Below are positions 52,117 through 63,444 of a DNA stretch of 64,000 nucleotides, piece by piece. The stretch spans positions 1 to 64,000 of the forward strand of contig UQMZ01000003.1 in assembly GCA_900542185.1 (NCBI GenBank), written 5' to 3'. The DNA comes from an uncultured Bacteroidales bacterium (lineage in GTDB: Bacteria > Bacteroidota > Bacteroidia > Bacteroidales > Muribaculaceae). A model generated the notes under the pieces. That model did not search any database. It saw nothing but the letters and a program-made list of their open reading frames with translations, and was not told where the DNA came from. Made by a program: the position numbers and the translations under genes. Numbering within the stretch: position 1 is the first letter of the stretch; each line of letters starts with the position of its first letter.

Positions 52117-53673
52117 ATGACTAAAGCACTTGACATATTGACTCTTGTCGTGCTGTGGCTGATTGTATCGGCCACGGCATCGTCATGCAGGTCCGGCCAC
52201 GAGCCGGGGCGTGACTGCGACACCGACGGGAGCCGGATATCGTTCAAGTTCACCATATATACCGAGGACACCCCGCAGTCCACACGCGCCTTGGGCGTAT
52301 GGGAGGAAGACGCCGCCAATGTGGCCGAGCGCATCCTGAACGCCGACGACATGCGCATCCTGTTCTTCGACCAGAGCGGGCGCCTGCTGAAGTCCGTACG
52401 CCCCTCGGACGTGGACTATGTGGGCAGCGACGTGACCAACGACGGCTACTATACCGTCTCGGCCTCGTTCACCCACGAATATTTCGACAATTTCGACGAC
52501 AACGCCAATGTCGCCTTCACCGTAATGATACTGGCCAACCTGGAGGGAATCGGAGGCCGATACACCGACTATCCTCCCGGCGACACCTTCATGCAGGATG
52601 TCGCGGACTCGTTCCTGGTGTCCGACAATTATTTTCCCACCGTGGAGTCCGGCATCCCGATGTACGGAGTCAAGGGATTCTACGTACCTAAGGAAACGCT
52701 GATGCAAGGGACGGACGCCCCCGTGGCCGGAGACATCGACATGATTCGCGCCCTGTGCAAGATCGAGGTGCGCGACCGCATCACCAACCCCGTCACGGGA
52801 CCCGACGGACAGCGTTACCCCAAAATCACCAATGTCGAAATGGTTTCGTGGCTTAACCGGGGATATCTCCGTCCCCGTTTCGACGACTATCCGTCGGGAC
52901 TGCGTGAGGCCAACATTTATCCTGCCGCCGCCATAACCCATGCCGTGTCGGCCCGCACCGTAAACGGCAGGTACATATTCTACTGTCCGGAGGCGGACGT
53001 GGCCGACATGCGCTTCCGCGTCACGGCCATTGTGGAGCCGGGACAGGCGCCCCGTCAGTTCGAGACGGGACTTGAGCCGTTCCGCGCCGGGATAGGCAAG
53101 GAACTGGTGCGCAACCACATCTACCGCTTCGACGTCAAGGCGTTCAACACCATCCTGGACCTGGACGTGAACGTAAGCGACTGGACCGTGCAGACCGACG
53201 AGTTCGAGCTGGACAACATCGTGAGCGTGGAGCCTGACGGCTTCCTGAAATGGGAATACGACGGCAACAGCTTCGCCGTCACGACCGAAACCTACAACGG
53301 CCAACCGGAGGAACAACTGTCGATACTGAACGGCACCACAGGCTATGCCACGGGCCGGTTCACGATACTGTCGCCCCGGGGCGCGACGTGGCGGGCATAC
53401 TTCATACCGGGCGAGAACGGCGTGGATGCCTTTGAGTTCGTGGACACGGACACTGACGGCAACGTGGTGCCCGGCTCGCAGCGCGTTTACGCCGAGGGTC
53501 TTGTGGGCGAACAGGCCACGATACATATACGCGGCAAAGGGGCGGCCGATTCCTACCGACACTGGGCCGAACTGGTGATCGAGGTGCGTACCGTGGACGG
53601 CACCGTGCTGTACGCGCCGCTCACGCCGGCCATGAGCTCAAGGTTCATCATCTATCGCGAGAATAAATTATGA
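52117..53673 (+). CDS. Minor fimbrial subunit, locus 2 (Mfa3-like position)
   Basis: The 518-residue lipoprotein precursor has Cys24 (TASSC), strand ISFKFTIYTED and TRA at 56-58. The N-terminal region (EDAANVAERILNADDMRILFFDQSGRLLKSV) and the strand motif MIRALCKIEVRDRI (about 208-221) are typical of accessory fimbrillins. A KELVRNHIYRFDVKAF segment resembles the end of a fimbrillin C-domain, followed by about 150 further residues of unassigned beta-rich sequence. It starts 6 bp after the anchor gene and overlaps the next gene by ATGA. Confidence 0.85.
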   Translation: MTKALDILTLVVLWLIVSATASSCRSGHEPGRDCDTDGSRISFKFTIYTEDTPQSTRALGVWEEDAANVAERILNADDMRILFFDQSGRLLKSVRPSDVDYVGSDVTNDGYYTVSASFTHEYFDNFDDNANVAFTVMILANLEGIGGRYTDYPPGDTFMQDVADSFLVSDNYFPTVESGIPMYGVKGFYVPKETLMQGTDAPVAGDIDMIRALCKIEVRDRITNPVTGPDGQRYPKITNVEMVSWLNRGYLRPRFDDYPSGLREANIYPAAAITHAVSARTVNGRYIFYCPEADVADMRFRVTAIVEPGQAPRQFETGLEPFRAGIGKELVRNHIYRFDVKAFNTILDLDVNVSDWTVQTDEFELDNIVSVEPDGFLKWEYDGNSFAVTTETYNGQPEEQLSILNGTTGYATGRFTILSPRGATWRAYFIPGENGVDAFEFVDTDTDGNVVPGSQRVYAEGLVGEQATIHIRGKGAADSYRHWAELVIEVRTVDGTVLYAPLTPAMSSRFIIYRENKL

Positions 53674-56054
53674 AAGGCTTGATCCGCATATATATTCTGA
53701 TGGTTTCGGCGACGGCGTTCCTGCTGTGGCAGGGATGCGACCGCTCACGCGACGACATTAAGCAGCCTGACTCCGACTGTATCACGCTGAACGTGGACAT
53801 ACCCTTCGCAGGCACCCGCGCAGGCAGCGACGAGCTGAACGAATTCACCGTCAAGAGCCTGCACCTGTTCTTCTACGCGGCCGAGGGACATGACGACGAC
53901 ACTTCGGCGGCTATTTATGACGTGACGATAGACGGAGAGTTCGTGTATTCGCGCCATATCACCCTGGCCCTCCCCGACAACGCGCTGAAGGACGGCGGTC
54001 TGTTCGGTCCCGCGTCCGACCGCTGCTATGTCTACGCCGTGGCCAATGTGGACGAAAGCCGGCTGACATCCACCACTGTCTCAGGCCTTAAGGCTACCGT
54101 CGTGGACTCGGACTTCGACAAGACGCGCGTGCAGGACAGTTTCGCCATGGACGGTTTCGCCGAACTGTCGCTGAACCGCGCCGACCGCATCGTGTCCGGC
54201 ACCGTCACCCTGCAACGCGCCGCCGCCAAGCTGACCCTGGCCGTAAACCTGCCCGACACAATAGAAGTGGAACAGAAAATCGTCAGCCCGCTGGACGGCA
54301 GCGAGCAGATAGTGAGGACCACATACCATTCGCGCGCCGACCGGATGCACGTATGGATTGCCAACGGCGTGGCGCAGTCCAGGCTGAACACCCCCGCACT
54401 CCCGGCAGACGAAGACGCCCTGTATTCCAACGAAATATATGCCACGGAAAATGTCGGTGCAGCATTCACTCCCGACGACTCGCAACCCAAATACAAGTAC
54501 GTCCAGAGCGTTCCCTTCTATTCATATCCCAACCGCTGGGATTCCTTCTCGCCGCGCGGCAACTGCTTCCTGACGCTGGAGATTCCGTGGTGGTACACCG
54601 ACGAGCAGGGCAAGGTGCAGAACATCGTGACTTATTACCGCCTCAGCGTCCAGCCGGAACGGTACTACATAGAGCGCAACACGCACTACGACATGCGCGT
54701 CACCATAGGGCGTCTCGGCGGCGTCACGGTGCAGCAGCCCGTCGACATGCTGTTTGACTGGAACTACAACATGCAGTGGAACGTGCACACTCTCCCCACC
54801 GACATCAAGGAGATACGCTACCTGCTGCTGAACAACAACGACTTCTCGACGGCAATGGACGCCTACTGCTTCGAGATGGCCAACAGCACGTCCCTCTCGA
54901 TTCCATACAACACCTCGCATCCTGTCGAAATAGAGTCGGTGCATCTGGTATGGCACGATTTCAAGAACGACCGCGACCGCGATATAACATTGGCCAAGAC
55001 CGGCAGCTACACATACAGCGACTGTTCGGCCTACAGGCCGGCCACGAACTTTGCCGGCATCGAGGTCGACCCGGTTAAAGGCACGCTGAACATCCGTCGC
55101 GACCTGCTGCACATCACATGGAGCAACCGGGCCACCCTCACTGCCAATGACGCCATCAACGCCTACACGTTCACCATCAAGCTGAGGCATACTGACGCCC
55201 CGGCCAACGAGCCGTCGGCCCGTGCCACCGTTGTAGTGACGCAGACTCCCGCCATATACATCACAAGCCAGCTGACTGCATCCGGAACCCGGTTCATCAA
55301 CAATCAGAATACAACCTATAACACGAGAAACGGCTATAAGGGTTTTCTGGCTAATTCAAGCAGCTGGAGATGGACTAATCAACAACTAAATCATTGGCTT
55401 GGTTCAAGCCATGAAGAGTCTTCGGGCTATATCAACAATAAAAACACGTATGTACTGACTATCTCAAAGTTTGCTCAAAATGATAATTACATAATAGCCG
55501 ATCCACGCGTACGTGAAATCGATAATTTGAACGAAAGCGGAACCTCGGCTTCAACCCCTGCCACCTGGAGTATATCTGTAGATAATAAGCAATTGCAATA
55601 TTACTATCCCGCTGACAATGATGCGTTCAAAACTCGTTTCATAGCACCTCAGATCCGAGTAGCATCACAGTGGGGTGTAACCTACGACATAACACGCCGC
55701 GGTGCGCAGCGTCGATGCGCTTCCTATCAGGAAAACGGTCGTCCCGCAGGCAGATGGAGACTTCCTACTGCAGCCGAAATCGAATATATATGCCGCTTAT
55801 CTAATAAGCAATATATTCCTTATCTGTTTGGAACGGCCGGCGAGACTGCTAACTATTGGTGTGCTTCCGGCGGTGTGGATGTAGATAATGATGTAAATAA
55901 TCCCACCGTCACAATCGTTACACCTTCAGACAACGATACAAGGGCTGTGCGTTGCGTCTACGACGAATGGTACTGGAAGGCGGACACACTTACAAACAAA
56001 AGACAGTTCACATGGGGCGACCGGAAACGGACCACAAACGGCAACAGACCATGA
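53670..56054 (+). CDS. Fimbrial tip protein with FISUMP-like C-terminal domain, locus 2
   Basis: The 794-residue precursor has lipobox LWQGC (Cys23) and TRA at 49-51. The fimbrillin-like N-terminal part includes RAAAKLTLAVNLPD and RYYIERNTHYDMRVTI. A C-terminal FISUMP-like domain contains GRWRLPTAAEIEYICRLS, ANYWCASGG and TRAVRCVYDEWYW. The sequence becomes AT-rich at about 55,280-55,940: two 60-base lines there are 40% and 32% GC by hand count, versus 55% and 63% near 54,200. This suggests an exchanged adhesin module. It overlaps both neighbours by ATGA. The ligand is unknown. Confidence 0.85.
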   Translation: MKGLIRIYILMVSATAFLLWQGCDRSRDDIKQPDSDCITLNVDIPFAGTRAGSDELNEFTVKSLHLFFYAAEGHDDDTSAAIYDVTIDGEFVYSRHITLALPDNALKDGGLFGPASDRCYVYAVANVDESRLTSTTVSGLKATVVDSDFDKTRVQDSFAMDGFAELSLNRADRIVSGTVTLQRAAAKLTLAVNLPDTIEVEQKIVSPLDGSEQIVRTTYHSRADRMHVWIANGVAQSRLNTPALPADEDALYSNEIYATENVGAAFTPDDSQPKYKYVQSVPFYSYPNRWDSFSPRGNCFLTLEIPWWYTDEQGKVQNIVTYYRLSVQPERYYIERNTHYDMRVTIGRLGGVTVQQPVDMLFDWNYNMQWNVHTLPTDIKEIRYLLLNNNDFSTAMDAYCFEMANSTSLSIPYNTSHPVEIESVHLVWHDFKNDRDRDITLAKTGSYTYSDCSAYRPATNFAGIEVDPVKGTLNIRRDLLHITWSNRATLTANDAINAYTFTIKLRHTDAPANEPSARATVVVTQTPAIYITSQLTASGTRFINNQNTTYNTRNGYKGFLANSSSWRWTNQQLNHWLGSSHEESSGYINNKNTYVLTISKFAQNDNYIIADPRVREIDNLNESGTSASTPATWSISVDNKQLQYYYPADNDAFKTRFIAPQIRVASQWGVTYDITRRGAQRRCASYQENGRPAGRWRLPTAAEIEYICRLSNKQYIPYLFGTAGETANYWCASGGVDVDNDVNNPTVTIVTPSDNDTRAVRCVYDEWYWKADTLTNKRQFTWGDRKRTTNGNRP

Positions 56055-58051
56055 AAGCATTAGACACAATCCTCATATTGCTGGCCGCAGCGCTTATGGC
56101 TTCATGCCGAAGTCAGGACACGCCCGACATACCGGATGTCGGCGTACCCGACGGCACGCCTGTTGAAATCGTGACGGGCGCTTCGTTTCCCGAGCTGTCC
56201 TTCGCCCCGTCATCGCGCGCCATGAACGACGAACCTACCGTAGACGAACTGCTGAACACGCTGAAGGTAAATCTGTTCGTGTTCGACCCCGCGGGCGTGA
56301 TGCTGCAGTTCATCGGCCCACAGGACGTGCAGATCATCAACATCGACCCCGCAAGCAAAATGGTGTATTTCAAGGTCAGCAACATCTACAGCTCGTCGCG
56401 TCCGCGCAGACTGCATTTCGTCATCACGTCGGCGCCCGACCTGCATGACATCAGCGGAGGAGAATATATATCGGCCATGGCCAGCGAGACGACCGTAATG
56501 CCGGCCTTGGTGGTGAACGGCGGCACCGATGCCTACTGGGGCATCAGGGAGCTGGACAGCATCACCGACAACATGCAGCTGACCGTGAAACTGATACGCA
56601 ACTTCGTGAAACTGACGGCCACCTGCTCGGCCGACCCGAACGTGTTCCGCATGTTGGGCTACACGGTAGTGAACCAGCCGAGTTCCGGCACGGTGGCTCC
56701 CTATATTTATAAAGACCATCTGTTCGCCACATTCCTTGACTCGGACAACCAGCTGATCAGCTACGACGACATCATAGCGCAGGGATACTATGGCGTCAAC
56801 CCGGCGGGCAGCGACGTGAGCATGACGCACACCACCGAGACGGAGGTGGCCCGTGCGCTTCAAGAGTCGATGACGGGTCTGGCGGCCGGCGCAGCCGACA
56901 CTCCGTGCTACATCTACGAACGCACGCAGAGTTCGGTCACTTCGGCCGGCAACGACGTGATGGTGACATACATGATCGTGGCCGGCGAATATCGCGGCAA
57001 ACGATGCTATTACAAGATAGACATAGGGCGCGACAAGAACGGCAAGTTCGGCTTCTACGACCTGCTGCGCAATTTCCAGTACACCGTCGACATCACCGAG
57101 GTAGGCGGCGAGGGCGCGCCCACTGTACTTGACGCCATGAACGGCGCGGCCCACAATAATCTATCCACCTCCATCGTGACGCGCGACCTCTTCTCCATCG
57201 GTTACGAAGGAGAGAAGATCGAGGTCAGCTCCACGCGCGTCATCTTCACCGAACAGACGGCCGGCTACGCGCTGAGATTCCGCTACACTCCGGCCAACGG
57301 CAAGACCTTCGACCCGACGCAACTGAAGATATACGACGTCTCAAACGAGGCGACGGAATACGACGTGTCGGGGGCCACGGCCACGTCGGCCAAGACTATC
57401 GACCTGACAGGCGACGTGATATCCAACGCCACCGTGACCCGCGGCGACGACGGATGGTATAACCTGAATGTCACCACCAAGGCGATACCCTCCGACAACC
57501 GTCGCCTGGAGCAGAACATACGCATATATTACAGCGGCGGCACGGCGGGACTGGGGCGCACCGTCACGTTCATGCTGCGCCGTCCGTGGGAGTTCGGCAA
57601 TGTCTCGGCCACAGCTCCCGCATCTACCATAGGCAGCGAGTTCACGGTGGGGCTTACGGTGCCGTCGGGACTGTCTCAGTCGCAGTTCCCGCTGACCATC
57701 ACGTTCGAGAGCGACAAGCAGAACATCTACGGCGTAAACGGCACGCCGCTGGCGGTGGCCACAGGCCGGTCGGAATTCACGGGCGCCACCACCGACGAGG
57801 TGATATGCTACGAATGGCGGCTGGAATGGAGCGAATATTCGGCGGAAGGCAACGAGAACGGGATGCGCCTTAACGCACGTTTCCGCACTAATACCACCTC
57901 GACGCAGGACCGTGCTTACAACACATCGGGCATCGATGCCGCCGGGCTGACTGGCCGCACCGCCAACAACGGCTCCGCCTCCTTCTGCATACGCATAGCA
58001 AACAGGGGCCGGAAATACATCCAGCCCCTGTACGTCAACATCGCCCGTTGA
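56051..58051 (+). CDS. Fimbrial accessory/tip lipoprotein, locus 2 last gene
   Basis: Started at ATG 56051, which overlaps the previous stop (ATGA) and gives a clean signal peptide MKALDTILILLAAALMAS with lipid Cys19. The frame upstream (from 55952) lies in the tip gene and is discarded. The 666-residue product has SRA at 55-57, a variant of the TRA processing site, a fimbrillin-like N-terminal half (LNTLKVNLFVFDPAGVMLQFIG, in segments; KLIRNFVKLTATCS; LLRNFQYTVDITEVGG) and a beta-rich C-terminal half. It has no FISUMP signature. Its stop is 4 bp from that of the convergent GH3 gene. Confidence 0.82.
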   Translation: MKALDTILILLAAALMASCRSQDTPDIPDVGVPDGTPVEIVTGASFPELSFAPSSRAMNDEPTVDELLNTLKVNLFVFDPAGVMLQFIGPQDVQIINIDPASKMVYFKVSNIYSSSRPRRLHFVITSAPDLHDISGGEYISAMASETTVMPALVVNGGTDAYWGIRELDSITDNMQLTVKLIRNFVKLTATCSADPNVFRMLGYTVVNQPSSGTVAPYIYKDHLFATFLDSDNQLISYDDIIAQGYYGVNPAGSDVSMTHTTETEVARALQESMTGLAAGAADTPCYIYERTQSSVTSAGNDVMVTYMIVAGEYRGKRCYYKIDIGRDKNGKFGFYDLLRNFQYTVDITEVGGEGAPTVLDAMNGAAHNNLSTSIVTRDLFSIGYEGEKIEVSSTRVIFTEQTAGYALRFRYTPANGKTFDPTQLKIYDVSNEATEYDVSGATATSAKTIDLTGDVISNATVTRGDDGWYNLNVTTKAIPSDNRRLEQNIRIYYSGGTAGLGRTVTFMLRRPWEFGNVSATAPASTIGSEFTVGLTVPSGLSQSQFPLTITFESDKQNIYGVNGTPLAVATGRSEFTGATTDEVICYEWRLEWSEYSAEGNENGMRLNARFRTNTTSTQDRAYNTSGIDAAGLTGRTANNGSASFCIRIANRGRKYIQPLYVNIAR

Positions 58052-58055
58052 TTAT

Positions 58056-60386
<2,331 letters not shown>

Positions 60387-60512
60387 GTAGCTATGTTTGG
60401 AGATTAATTTTTGTATGTTTGGAGATTAAATTTTGATTGATATCGTGTGAGTTTTTCTAAATCCGGGTTATATGTTTTTTTACGGCACGGCAACCGCCAT
60501 TTCTATCAAATG

Positions 60513-60543
60513 CAAAGATAACGGCTACCTCCATTTCTATCAA
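60513..60543 (-). promoter_or_regulatory. GH3 promoter P1 (proximal)
   Basis: On the minus strand TTG (60543-60541), 20 bp, TATCTTTG (60520-60513), in a 25-bp unit (60497-60521) that is duplicated 34 bp upstream. Confidence 0.7.
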
Positions 60544-60546
60544 GTG

Positions 60547-60577
60547 CAAAGATAATAAACCTTTGCGAGTATCGCAA
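60547..60577 (-). promoter_or_regulatory. GH3 promoter P2 (distal)
   Basis: On the minus strand TTTG with its G at 60575, 20 bp, TATCTTTG (60554-60547), in the duplicated unit 60531-60555. Confidence 0.75.
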
Positions 60578-60748
60578 ATCATAACGACTCACTTTTACTC
60601 TATATTACATACCTTAACAAATACCTTAACAAATATACCACACAACAGAAACATCGCATCGCTCCTGTTGTTATAAATACAACGGGACTGTACCATGCTG
60701 CAAGCCCGCGGCCCTCTTCACAGCATCAGCCCGCAGTCGGGCACCGTG

Positions 60749-60769
60749 GTGCAAGCCCGCGGCTTGCAC
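60749..60769. repeat. GTGCAAGCC-CGC-GGCTTGCAC palindrome
   Basis: Perfect 9-bp arms at 60749-60757 and 60761-60769. Part of the arm (GCAAGCCCGCGG) also occurs about 50 bp upstream. It is another GC-rich extragenic palindrome, different in sequence from the TAGTAGCGCGG family. Besides this and the two GH3 promoters, 60387-60803 holds no gene. Confidence 0.75.
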
Positions 60770-60803
60770 TCCCGCCGTAACGTTCCATTATGATTGTAAG
60801 GAT

Positions 60804-61727
60804 ATGAAAAGGTTTTATTGCAGCGACAACGGATTTGTGGAATGCGACGCATGGCGTCCATTCTGCTGGGTGTCCGTGGAATGTCCTCAACAGGACGACG
60901 TCAGGTTCCTGCTCGACGATCTGAACGTTCCGCCCGATTTCCTGGACAGCCTTGCGGATCCGGACGAGCGCAGCCGTGTGGAACACGACGGCAACTGGCG
61001 CCTCACCATCCTCCGCATTCCCGTCAGGAACACGGCCGGGCAGAGCGCGCCGTACATCACCGTGCCAATCGGCATCATATCCAACAACGAGATTCTTGCG
61101 ACGGTCTGCTACCACAAATCGGAACTGGTCGCGGATTTCGTGGACCACACGCGCCGTCGCGGCATACATGTGGACGATGTGGCAAATTTCACGCTGCGGA
61201 TCCTGTATTCGTCGGCCTATTGGTATCTGCAGTACCTCAAGGACCTGAACCATCGCGTCACCGAAGCCGAACAGCACATGGAGCGCAGCATACGCAACAA
61301 GGATCTGCTTGAAATGCAGGGTCTGCAGTCCACACTGGTGTATTTCAACACCTCCGTGCAAGGCAACATCGCCCTTACAGGACGCATCCGCAGCATATAC
61401 GGCGACCGGCTGGACAATGATCTGCTGGAGGACGTGGAGATTGAACTCCAACAGACAGATTCCACGGTGAAGATATACAACGACATCCTGGAATCGAAGC
61501 TGTCATCGTTCGCGTCCATAATCAGCAATAATGTCAATGACATAATGAAGCGTATGACGGGACTTTCGTTCGTGCTGATGCTTCCCACGCTGGTGGCCTC
61601 GTTCTACGGCATGAACGTCGACATCTCCTACGGCAACCATCCCTGGGTGTTCTGGGCCATCGTCGGCGGCTCGCTGTGCGTGTCGCTGCTGCTCCTGGCC
61701 GTCTTACGCAAGTTCAAATGGCTTTAA
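60804..61727 (+). CDS. corA: CorA-family divalent cation transporter
   Basis: The 307-residue protein has a soluble N-terminal domain (about 1-245) with long helices and two C-terminal membrane spans. The family signature YGMN is at 268-271, at the end of the first span (FVLMLPTLVASFYGMN), followed by a short periplasmic loop and a basic C-terminus (RKFKW). It would carry magnesium (or cobalt/nickel) inward as a pentamer. It is a single gene with no clear partner. Confidence 0.93.
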   Translation: MKRFYCSDNGFVECDAWRPFCWVSVECPQQDDVRFLLDDLNVPPDFLDSLADPDERSRVEHDGNWRLTILRIPVRNTAGQSAPYITVPIGIISNNEILATVCYHKSELVADFVDHTRRRGIHVDDVANFTLRILYSSAYWYLQYLKDLNHRVTEAEQHMERSIRNKDLLEMQGLQSTLVYFNTSVQGNIALTGRIRSIYGDRLDNDLLEDVEIELQQTDSTVKIYNDILESKLSSFASIISNNVNDIMKRMTGLSFVLMLPTLVASFYGMNVDISYGNHPWVFWAIVGGSLCVSLLLLAVLRKFKWL

Positions 61728-61762
61728 GGGCCCTGTTTTTTAGGGTCCTGTTTTTTAGGGTC

Positions 61763-61834
61763 CTTAAAGTCCTTAAAGTCCTTAAAGACATTAAAGTCCT
61801 TAAAGTCCTTAGGGTCCTTAGGGTCCTTAGGGTC
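61763..61834. repeat. Eight 9-bp tandem repeats, CTTAAAGTC then CTTAGGGTC
   Basis: Five units of CTTAAAGTC type (61763-61807, two with single changes) are followed by three of CTTAGGGTC (61808-61834). A TTTTTTAGGGTCCTG repeat precedes them (61735-61760). They lie between the corA stop and the rplQ terminator. The same unit occurs at 48134-48172. Confidence 0.92.
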
Positions 61835-61842
61835 CTTGCGTA

Positions 61843-61878
61843 AACAAACAGGACGCGACCCGCGGGCCACGTCCTGTT
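61843..61878 (-). terminator. Rho-independent terminator of rpsD-rpoA-rplQ
   Basis: AACAGGACG (61847-61855) pairs with CGTCCTGTT (61870-61878); on the minus strand a TTTGTTTA tract follows. Confidence 0.9.
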
Positions 61879-61897
61879 CTATCTGAATTATTGGGAT

Positions 61898-62422
61898 TTA
61901 CTCAGCTTTGGGTTCCTCGGCGGGAGCTTCTGCCTTGGGAGCTTCCTCGGCCTTGTCCTGAACCGTTGCGGGCTCTGCAGCCACAGCCTCGGTGTTCACT
62001 TTCTTGGAGCGCGAGCGGCGTGTGGTCTTGGCTTTCTTGGCCTCGGCCTTCGTGCCGGCGTTCTCGTTGAAGTCCACGAACTCGATCATGCACATCTCGG
62101 CGTTGTCGCCCAGACGGTGACCGGTCTTGAGGATACGGAGGTATCCGCCCGGACGGTCAGCAACCTTGTCGGCGATTACGCCGAACAGTTCCTTGACAGC
62201 GTCACGGTTCTGAAGATAGCTGAACACCAGACGACGGTTGTTGGTATCGTCGTGCTTGGCGCGTGTCACCAACGGCTCGGCAAATACTCGCAACGCCTTG
62301 GCCTTGGCTACCGTGGTGAAAATCCGCTTCTTGGCAAACAGTGCGATTGCAAGGTTCGACAGCAGCGCGTCGCGGTGTGCCTTCTTGCGGCTCAGGTGAT
62401 TGAATTTCTTATTATGTCTCAT
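61898..62422 (-). CDS. rplQ: 50S ribosomal protein L17
   Basis: The 174-residue protein opens with the L17 signature MRHNKKFNHLSRKKAHRDAL and contains the RLGDNAEMCMIEFVDF core near 100-120. A ~50-residue Ala/Glu/Lys-rich C-terminal extension follows, as in other Bacteroidetes L17 proteins. It is the last gene of the alpha operon, 6 bp after the rpoA stop, and is followed by a clear terminator. Confidence 0.97.
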   Translation of the reverse strand: MRHNKKFNHLSRKKAHRDALLSNLAIALFAKKRIFTTVAKAKALRVFAEPLVTRAKHDDTNNRRLVFSYLQNRDAVKELFGVIADKVADRPGGYLRILKTGHRLGDNAEMCMIEFVDFNENAGTKAEAKKAKTTRRSRSKKVNTEAVAAEPATVQDKAEEAPKAEAPAEEPKAE

Positions 62423-62428
62423 CGTTGA

Positions 62429-63427
62429 TTAGTCTTTATCTAATTTGTACTTCGAAATATCCATCCCGAACGACAGGTTGTTCTTCTCGAGAAGGTCGTC
62501 GAGCTCGGAGAGTGACTTGCGGCCGAAGTTGCGGAACTTCAGCAGCTCGCCTTTCTCATACTGAACGAGCTGGCCGAGAGTCTCGACCTCGGCGCTCTTG
62601 AGGCAGTTCAGGGCACGAACGGACAGGTCCATGTCCACGAGCTTGCTCTTAAGCAGCTGGCGCATGTGCAGTATTTCCTCGTCAAACTCCTCGGGCGACT
62701 CCTGCTTGGGTGTCTCAAGCGTGATCTTCTCGTCGCTGAACATCAGGAAGTGCTGGATCAGGATCTTGGCTGCCTCCTTGAGGGCGTCCTTCGGATTGAT
62801 GCTTCCGTCGGTGGTGACCTCCAGAATCAGTTTCTCGTAGTCCGTCTTCTGCTCCACGCGGTAGTTCTCCACCACGTACTTCACGTTCTTGATGGGCGTA
62901 TAGATGGAGTCGATCGCGATGACGTTCAGGTCATCGTCGCCGAGCAACTCGCGGTTTTCGTCTGCGGGCACCCAGCCACGTCCCTGATTGATCGTATACT
63001 CGAGGTTGAAGCTGGCGCTCTCGTCCAGGTGGCATATCACCAGTTCCGGGTTCAGTACCTGGAAACCGGACAGCACTGAGCCAAGATCGCCGGCAGTGAA
63101 CTCTTCCTTGCCCCCTACGGCTACCGACGCCTTCTCGAATTCGGCGTCCTCCGTGATGCGTTTGAAGCGAATCTGCTTCAGATTCAGGATGATGTTGGTG
63201 ACATCCTCCTTCACGCCGGGGATAGTGTCAAGCTCGTGGGCTACGCCGTCGATACGGATGGTATTGATGGCGAAACCACCCAGCGACGACAGCAGGATTC
63301 GACGCAGAGCGTTGCCGATGGTCTGGCCGTAGCCAGGCTCCAGCGGACGGAACTCGAACTTGCCGAATTTGTTGTCTGCCTCCAGCATGATCACCTTGTC
63401 GGGCTTCTGAAATGCTAATATTGGCAT
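62429..63427 (-). CDS. rpoA: RNA polymerase alpha subunit
   Basis: The 332-residue protein has the alpha N-terminal dimerisation domain (PLEPGYGQTIGNALRRILLSS, in two parts at about 27-47; DGVAHELDTIPGVKEDVTNIILNLK) and the C-terminal domain that contacts promoters and activators (LSVRALNCLKSAEVETLGQLV; FGRKSLSELDDLLEKNNLSFGM). Length is normal. It lies between rpsD and rplQ as usual. Confidence 0.98.
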   Translation of the reverse strand: MPILAFQKPDKVIMLEADNKFGKFEFRPLEPGYGQTIGNALRRILLSSLGGFAINTIRIDGVAHELDTIPGVKEDVTNIILNLKQIRFKRITEDAEFEKASVAVGGKEEFTAGDLGSVLSGFQVLNPELVICHLDESASFNLEYTINQGRGWVPADENRELLGDDDLNVIAIDSIYTPIKNVKYVVENYRVEQKTDYEKLILEVTTDGSINPKDALKEAAKILIQHFLMFSDEKITLETPKQESPEEFDEEILHMRQLLKSKLVDMDLSVRALNCLKSAEVETLGQLVQYEKGELLKFRNFGRKSLSELDDLLEKNNLSFGMDISKYKLDKD

Positions 63428-63444
63428 GGGTATCTCTTTCTTTA

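Noticed and set aside
52183..53562. A 459-codon open frame on the minus strand
   Set aside because: Shadow of the accessory fimbrial gene on the plus strand; same compositional bias and no domain.
55702..55884. A 60-codon gene inside the locus 2 tip gene
   Set aside because: An alternative frame of the AT-rich FISUMP-like domain; the long frame continues through it with clear motifs.
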